From Acidobacteriota bacterium (GTDB taxonomy: Bacteria > Acidobacteriota > Terriglobia > Terriglobales > Acidobacteriaceae): DNA of 9,562 nucleotides. The DNA lies in the NCBI GenBank assembly GCA_021851625.1, contig JAJZCX010000034.1:1-9562 (forward strand). Reading direction: 5' to 3'. The position numbers were made by a program, and so were the translations under genes. Shown here piece by piece: positions 5,851 to 9,562 of this stretch. A model generated the notes under the pieces. It had not been told where the DNA came from and did no database searches. It saw only the letters and a program-made list of their open reading frames with translations. How positions within the stretch are numbered: position 1 is the first letter of the stretch; each line of letters begins with the position of its first letter.

Positions 5851-7260
5851 TTACGAACTGGACGACGAGTCGTCGCTGTTGCTGCTATCCGAGCTGCCCG
5901 CGGGCGCTTCTTTCTGCTTCTTCACCTGCGTGCCTTCTTTCATGGAGCGCAGCACGCGATACGGGCCAGTGACGATTCTGTCGCCCGGCTTCAGCCCTGA
6001 TGTGACCTCAATGTTCGTTGTGCCGGTGATGCCCGTTTGCACAGGAACGAAAAACGCACGTTCACGCCGACCATCCTGACGAATGACGAAGACTCCTTGC
6101 ACCTGTTGTGCCTGCTGCGGATCGGAGTCTAGCGCTGTGTCCACTTTCTGCGGGTCTTGTTTGCCTTGTGCTGGCGGCACGCGCAGCGTCAGTGCCTGAA
6201 TCGGAATCACCAACACGGATTGCTTGGTTGCCGTAATGATTTTCGCTGTTGTGGAAAGACCCGGACGCAGATCATCGGATGGATTATCCAGCGTGACGAC
6301 GACCTTGAAGTCCTTGGCCTCTTCCGTGCCGCTGGTGCTTTGGCTGGTGGCCACGCCAGAGGAGCGCAGCAGCGCCTGATCGCCGACCTCGGTTACATGG
6401 CCTGCAAAGACCTTGCCCGGCAGCGCGTCCACTGTGACCTCAGCGGGCTGGCCCAGCGTCACGTTGGCAATGTCGGTCTCGTCCACCTTCACCTCTGCGG
6501 TGACGACGGACATATCCGCCAGCGTCATCAGCGTGCTGCCCTCGGTGTTCTGAATGCCCGGCACAACGGTTTCACCCTCGCGCACCGGCTCGTTGGTCAC
6601 AAGCCCGTCGAACGGAGCGATGCTGATGGTGCGGTTCAACTCATCATTGTTGCTGCGCAGTGTGGCTTCATCGCTAGCCAACTTGGCTTTGCTGGATGCG
6701 GTCTGCGCCTGAGCCTGAACCACGGAGGCCTGCATCTGCGCCACCTTGGCCACATCCACGTCATAGGCAGCTTTTTTGGAGTCAAAGTCCTGCCGCGCGA
6801 TCAACGCATCCTTATAGAGTGCTTCCGCGCGCTGGAAGTCCATCTGCTTTTGCACCAGATCGGCCTTGGCGTTTTCCAGATTCGCCACGGACACCTTTTC
6901 GTTGGCGATGGCCGCAGTCACATCTTTGCTGGCCGATGCAATCGTGTCCTGTTGTGCTTCCACTGTGGCCGATTGTTGAATGTTCTCCACTGTGGCGACC
7001 ACCTCGCCCTTGCGCACATGGTCGCCTTCCTTGGCGTAGAGGTGTGTGATGCGCCCAGTCACCAACGCGCCCACGTTCACATATGTCTTGGGCTTGATTT
7101 GCCCCGTGCCGCTCACAGTGGCTTGCAGATTCTGAATGGCCGCTGTGCCCATCTGCACCTGGGTTGTGTGCGCATTGCCCTGATAAATGGTCAGACCGAC
7201 AATCGCGCCGCATAGCGCCACAGCCACCAGGACAATCAGTAGAATTTTTTTTCTGCTCAT
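5851..7260 (-). CDS. MacA-like periplasmic adaptor (HlyD/RND membrane-fusion family) of an ABC exporter
   Basis: Proteins of this type are anchored in the inner membrane and bridge an ABC permease to an outer-membrane channel. The order in the 469 residues is typical: N-terminal membrane anchor (about 5-26), first half of the lipoyl-like domain (about 57-93, VGALVTGRITHLYAKEGDHVRKG), alpha-helical coiled-coil hairpin rich in Ala/Gln/Lys (about 95-210), second lipoyl half (IAPFDGLVTNEPVREGETV, 214-232), beta-barrel (about 250-345) and a membrane-proximal domain (about 347-445, ending SGLKPGDRIVTG). A Gln/Asp-rich insert (about 363-388) and a C-terminal Ser/Asp tail (456-469) are unusual additions. 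GGTGAG lies 5 nt before the ATG. Codons 4-6 contain a run of eight A. The ABC ATPase gene follows 67 nt later, which makes an ABC exporter adaptor more likely than an RND one. Confidence 0.92.
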   Translation of the reverse strand: MSRKKILLIVLVAVALCGAIVGLTIYQGNAHTTQVQMGTAAIQNLQATVSGTGQIKPKTYVNVGALVTGRITHLYAKEGDHVRKGEVVATVENIQQSATVEAQQDTIASASKDVTAAIANEKVSVANLENAKADLVQKQMDFQRAEALYKDALIARQDFDSKKAAYDVDVAKVAQMQASVVQAQAQTASSKAKLASDEATLRSNNDELNRTISIAPFDGLVTNEPVREGETVVPGIQNTEGSTLMTLADMSVVTAEVKVDETDIANVTLGQPAEVTVDALPGKVFAGHVTEVGDQALLRSSGVATSQSTSGTEEAKDFKVVVTLDNPSDDLRPGLSTTAKIITATKQSVLVIPIQALTLRVPPAQGKQDPQKVDTALDSDPQQAQQVQGVFVIRQDGRRERAFFVPVQTGITGTTNIEVTSGLKPGDRIVTGPYRVLRSMKEGTQVKKQKEAPAGSSDSSNSDDSSSSS

Positions 7261-7442
7261 TCCATCTCACCGCATCTGTGTCAGATTGAAAACGCTGCGC
7301 GCCGCAGGGCAAGCCGGTGTCCGCATGTGTTTGGATACGCGCGCTGCCTGCGGAAAGTTCCAGCGCACCCTACAAAAAGAGCGGCATGCTGCCCCGCCCT
7401 CATTGTAGCTGTTGGCTTGTGGAGTCCCTGCCTGACGCTTGC

Positions 7443-7472
7443 TTGAAAGTCCTGCCACAATGTCCATACAAT
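7443..7472 (+). promoter_or_regulatory. Candidate sigma-70 promoter for the GWxTD protein gene
   Basis: TTGAAA (7443-7448) and TACAAT (7467-7472) each match consensus at five of six positions and are 18 nt apart. Initiation would fall near 7479, leaving a short leader of about 28 nt with AGGAG at 7488-7492. The AGGAG-to-ATG distance of 14 nt is longer than usual. The rest of this 246-bp divergent gap holds no gene that I can support. Confidence 0.45.
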
Positions 7473-7506
7473 CAGAGATGGCCCAATAGGAGTAGCCGCT
7501 CTACCT

Positions 7507-9246
7507 ATGTTCCGTTCCAAATTCCTCAGTTTTGTTGTTCTGGCTGGTTGTGTGTTGCCTTGTTTGCACGCGCGGCAGTCTTTGGCGCAGGATTCCACCT
7601 CGCCGGATTCGATCTCGGCGGATGCCTCCAGTGCGGATGCTGCACCCGTGGACCCGCTCCATCGCAAGCTTTCAGACAAAGAACGTTTGAGCCAGCAGAA
7701 GGCTCTGCGTCAGGAGCTGAAAGGCCCCTACAAAAAGTGGCTGGATCAGGACGTGCGCTGGATCATTACCGATCAGGAGCGCAGGGCATTCATGTCCTTG
7801 AGTAATGATGAGGAGCGCGACAACTTCATTGAACAATTTTGGCGCCGTCGTAACCCTGATCCAGAATCGCCTGACAACAGCTACCGCGAAGAACATTACC
7901 GCCGCATTGCCTACGCCAACGAGCATTATTATGCAGGTGAACCGGGCTGGATGACGGATCGGGGACACATTTATATCGCCTACGGTGCTCCCGACAGCAT
8001 TGATTCCCACCCCACTGGCGGTTTGTATAACCGCAAATATGAAGAAGGCGGCGGCACCACCACCACCTTCCCCTTTGAAGACTGGCACTACAAACATATC
8101 GATGGCATCGGCGACAACGTTGATATTGAGTTTGTCGATACATGCCAGTGCGGTGAATATCACATGACCTACAACAAAGGCGAAAAGGATGCGCTGCTGC
8201 ATGTCCCTGGCGCAGGCCTCACCAATGCAGAGGAATTGGGCCAAGCGAAGAAATCCGACCGCGTTAATAGCATGTTTGGCTTGTATGACAGGGGAACTGG
8301 TCCCGGTGCTTCCGATCAAGCCAAAGAATTTGACGTGATGGATCAATACTACAAACTGCTGGCACCGCCGCCGATCAAATTTACCGACTTGGAAGAGTTC
8401 ATGACCAGTCACAAAGTGCTGACCGGTCCATTCTTCCCCTTCGATGTCCGTACGGATTTCGTTCGCGTCACCGACGACACGGTGCTTGTGCCCATCACAC
8501 TGCAAATTCACAACCGCAACATTACCTTCAATACGAAGGATGGTGTATCGAAGGGAATCGTTCACATTCTGGGTCGTGTCTCCACCATTACCGGTCGCAT
8601 TGTGCAGACATTTGAGGATACGGTGGAAGTGGACCAGCCGGCAGAACTGTTGCAGCAGACCATGAAGAGCGACTCGGTGTATTGGAAGGCTCTACCGCTG
8701 CGTCCGGGCCGCTATCGCCTCGATATCGTCATTAAAGATGTCAACAATCAGGAGCACGTGGGCACATATGCTCGCGCCTTGGACGTCCCGCAGTATGATG
8801 ACGACCACCTTGCCGCCTCATCGCTTATCTTAGCTGACAAAATGGAACCTGTTCCCACGCGTCAAATCGGTGCAGGAAATTTTGTCATTGGCAACACATA
8901 CGTCCGCCCACGTGTTAGTTCCTCTGCAGCCAAGCCGGCCAGCTTCCATCGCAATCAGAATCTCAACTTCTGGATGCAGGTCTATAACCTAGGCATCGAT
9001 ACCAAGTCCAAGCACAATGACGCGATGCTCGATTTCCAAGTGGTCAGTATGGATACACAAAAAATGTTGCTGAATACAACGGAGCCTACATCGAAGATCA
9101 ACGCCAACTCCGATCAGGTCACCGTGGAAAAAACCCTGCCGTTGGCCAGCCTGCTCCCCGGCAAGTACAAGGTCACCATTCAAGTGCATGACGATGTGAC
9201 CAAGCAGCAGTTGCAGCAGTCCGCTCCATTTGAAGTGGAACCGTAG
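7507..9246 (+). CDS. Exported GWxTD domain-containing protein of unknown function
   Basis: The 579-residue protein has an N-terminal export signal: MFRSK followed by a hydrophobic stretch to about residue 20. Two processing routes are possible. VLAGC (11-15) fits a lipobox with Cys15, giving a lipoprotein; alternatively signal peptidase I could cut near SLAQ-DS (about 28). A low-complexity Ser/Asp/Ala stretch (29-48) follows. The GWxTD domain spans about 75-235 and includes WLDQDVRWIITDQE, FIEQFWRRRNPDPESPDN, the name motif GWMTDRGHIYIAYGAPD (147-163), PFEDWHYKHIDGIG and IEFVDTCQCGEYHMTY. The remaining half looks beta-rich, with PLRPGRYRLDIVIKD (397-411) and LLPGKYKVTIQVHDD (549-563) resembling Ig-like extracytoplasmic modules. 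The family is frequent in Acidobacteriota and Bacteroidota and its role is not established. The gene is divergent from the adaptor gene, and no partner gene is evident in the window. Confidence 0.93.
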   Translation: MFRSKFLSFVVLAGCVLPCLHARQSLAQDSTSPDSISADASSADAAPVDPLHRKLSDKERLSQQKALRQELKGPYKKWLDQDVRWIITDQERRAFMSLSNDEERDNFIEQFWRRRNPDPESPDNSYREEHYRRIAYANEHYYAGEPGWMTDRGHIYIAYGAPDSIDSHPTGGLYNRKYEEGGGTTTTFPFEDWHYKHIDGIGDNVDIEFVDTCQCGEYHMTYNKGEKDALLHVPGAGLTNAEELGQAKKSDRVNSMFGLYDRGTGPGASDQAKEFDVMDQYYKLLAPPPIKFTDLEEFMTSHKVLTGPFFPFDVRTDFVRVTDDTVLVPITLQIHNRNITFNTKDGVSKGIVHILGRVSTITGRIVQTFEDTVEVDQPAELLQQTMKSDSVYWKALPLRPGRYRLDIVIKDVNNQEHVGTYARALDVPQYDDDHLAASSLILADKMEPVPTRQIGAGNFVIGNTYVRPRVSSSAAKPASFHRNQNLNFWMQVYNLGIDTKSKHNDAMLDFQVVSMDTQKMLLNTTEPTSKINANSDQVTVEKTLPLASLLPGKYKVTIQVHDDVTKQQLQQSAPFEVEP

Positions 9247-9261
9247 CGGAGCAGCCGCCTC

Positions 9262-9291
9262 AGACACGCAGCGCATTCTGCCTGCGTGTCT
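9262..9291 (+). terminator. Hairpin after the GWxTD protein gene, probable terminator
   Basis: AGACACGCAG (9262-9271) and CTGCGTGTCT (9282-9291) form a perfect 10-bp stem with a 10-nt loop, starting 16 nt after the stop codon. The position suits a terminator, but the following bases (ACCGTTCC) are not a T tract. Transcript-end protection is an alternative role. Confidence 0.55.
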
Positions 9292-9492
9292 ACCGTTCCG
9301 CACACGCTGCGTTGTCAGAGCGTGGGGTGGGAAATCGCCAACGGTGTAGTATGCAGCGCGTGGTTTCTCAGTGGAAAATGCACGAGTATAAGTGCTTCCG
9401 CTCCGCGTAGGTCTGTGGTATTCTCTTTATGAAGTTCTCTGCATCTTCTGCATGGAAATTTCTTCGCACATGCGCTCCCGCGCATCAGGTTT
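9292..9492 (+). other. Non-coding gap before the tRNA gene
   Basis: I see no supported gene here. TATAAG at 9387-9392 resembles a -10 element but lacks a good -35. A short frame opening at ATG 9429 runs into the tRNA and is not credible. A tRNA promoter presumably lies in this stretch, but I cannot place it. Confidence 0.4.
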
Positions 9493-9562
9493 GGACGCGT
9501 AGCTCAACTGGCAGAGCATTCGACTCTTAATCGACAGGTTGGTGGTTCGATTCCACCCGCGT
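9493..9562 (+). tRNA. tRNA-Lys (anticodon CTT), 3' end cut by the window edge
   Basis: The cloverleaf reads as follows. Acceptor 5' strand GGACGCG is followed by TA. The D arm is GCTC/GAGC with the loop AACTGGCA. The anticodon arm is TTCGA-CTCTTAA-TCGAC, with anticodon CTT at 9526-9528, flanked by T33 and A37. The variable loop is AGGTT, and the T arm is GGTGG-TTCGATT-CCACC. The acceptor 3' strand shows CGCGT before the window ends, so two base pairs (expected CC), the discriminator base and any encoded CCA are missing. The first anticodon-stem pair (27-43) is a T-C mismatch; the other four pair. Confidence 0.95.

Noticed and set aside
6157..7215. 352-codon open frame on the plus strand opposite the adaptor gene
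   Set aside because: The minus-strand frame has a full adaptor architecture; the plus-strand product is His/Leu/Gly-rich with no recognisable domain.
7672..8565. 297-codon minus-strand open frame opposite the GWxTD gene
   Set aside because: The plus-strand frame has the GWxTD signature and an export signal; the antisense product has no recognisable motif.
9429..9532. Small open frame starting at ATG 9429
   Set aside because: It runs through most of the tRNA-Lys gene and stops within it, with no family resemblance.

Overview
The window looks like a chromosomal stretch from an Acidobacteriota genome, probably class Terriglobia. The reasons are a GWxTD-domain exported protein, an Xaa-Pro peptidase–accB–accC gene order, and intergenic repeats of the TCATTCCGAGCGAGCG...GTCGAGGAATC type, which I associate with that group. 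The assignment is an inference; no marker gene is present to prove it. Nearly everything reads as housekeeping or conserved core genes. I see no phage, transposase, CRISPR array or defence locus.

Layout. (1) 1-2203, plus strand: the 3' end of an M24 metallopeptidase gene (Xaa-Pro aminopeptidase type), then accB and accC. AccB and AccC are the biotin carrier and the biotin carboxylase of acetyl-CoA carboxylase, the first step of fatty-acid synthesis. (2) 2204-3488, plus strand: thiE (thiamine-phosphate synthase), with intergenic repeats on both sides. Each flank carries one hairpin element of about 125 bp plus one solitary 41-nt arm. (3) 3489-5012, plus strand: a 507-residue APC-superfamily amino-acid permease. 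(4) 5028-7260, minus strand: a MacA-like membrane-fusion protein followed by a MacB/LolD-type ABC ATPase. Their cognate FtsX-like permease is not in the window. The ATPase gene converges on the APC permease gene with only 15 bp between the stop codons, and a perfect 9-bp GC hairpin lies across that junction. (5) 7507-9246, plus strand: an exported GWxTD-domain protein of unknown function, divergent from the adaptor gene. (6) 9493-9562, plus strand: tRNA-Lys(CTT), cut by the window edge two base pairs before the acceptor stem closes.

Functionally the genes are a mix: lipid precursor synthesis (AccB/AccC), thiamine synthesis (ThiE), amino-acid uptake (APC), envelope export (adaptor plus ATPase) and an envelope protein of unknown role. 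The only strong functional couplings are accB with accC and the adaptor with the ATPase.

The most noteworthy material is not protein coding. It is the repeat/hairpin set around thiE, including repeat sequence that extends the thiE reading frame upstream and could mislead a start call, and a mini-hairpin inserted in one arm of each large hairpin. The adaptor/ATPase pair without a permease and the unexplained GWxTD protein are the next most interesting. I did not find a convincing undescribed multi-gene system.
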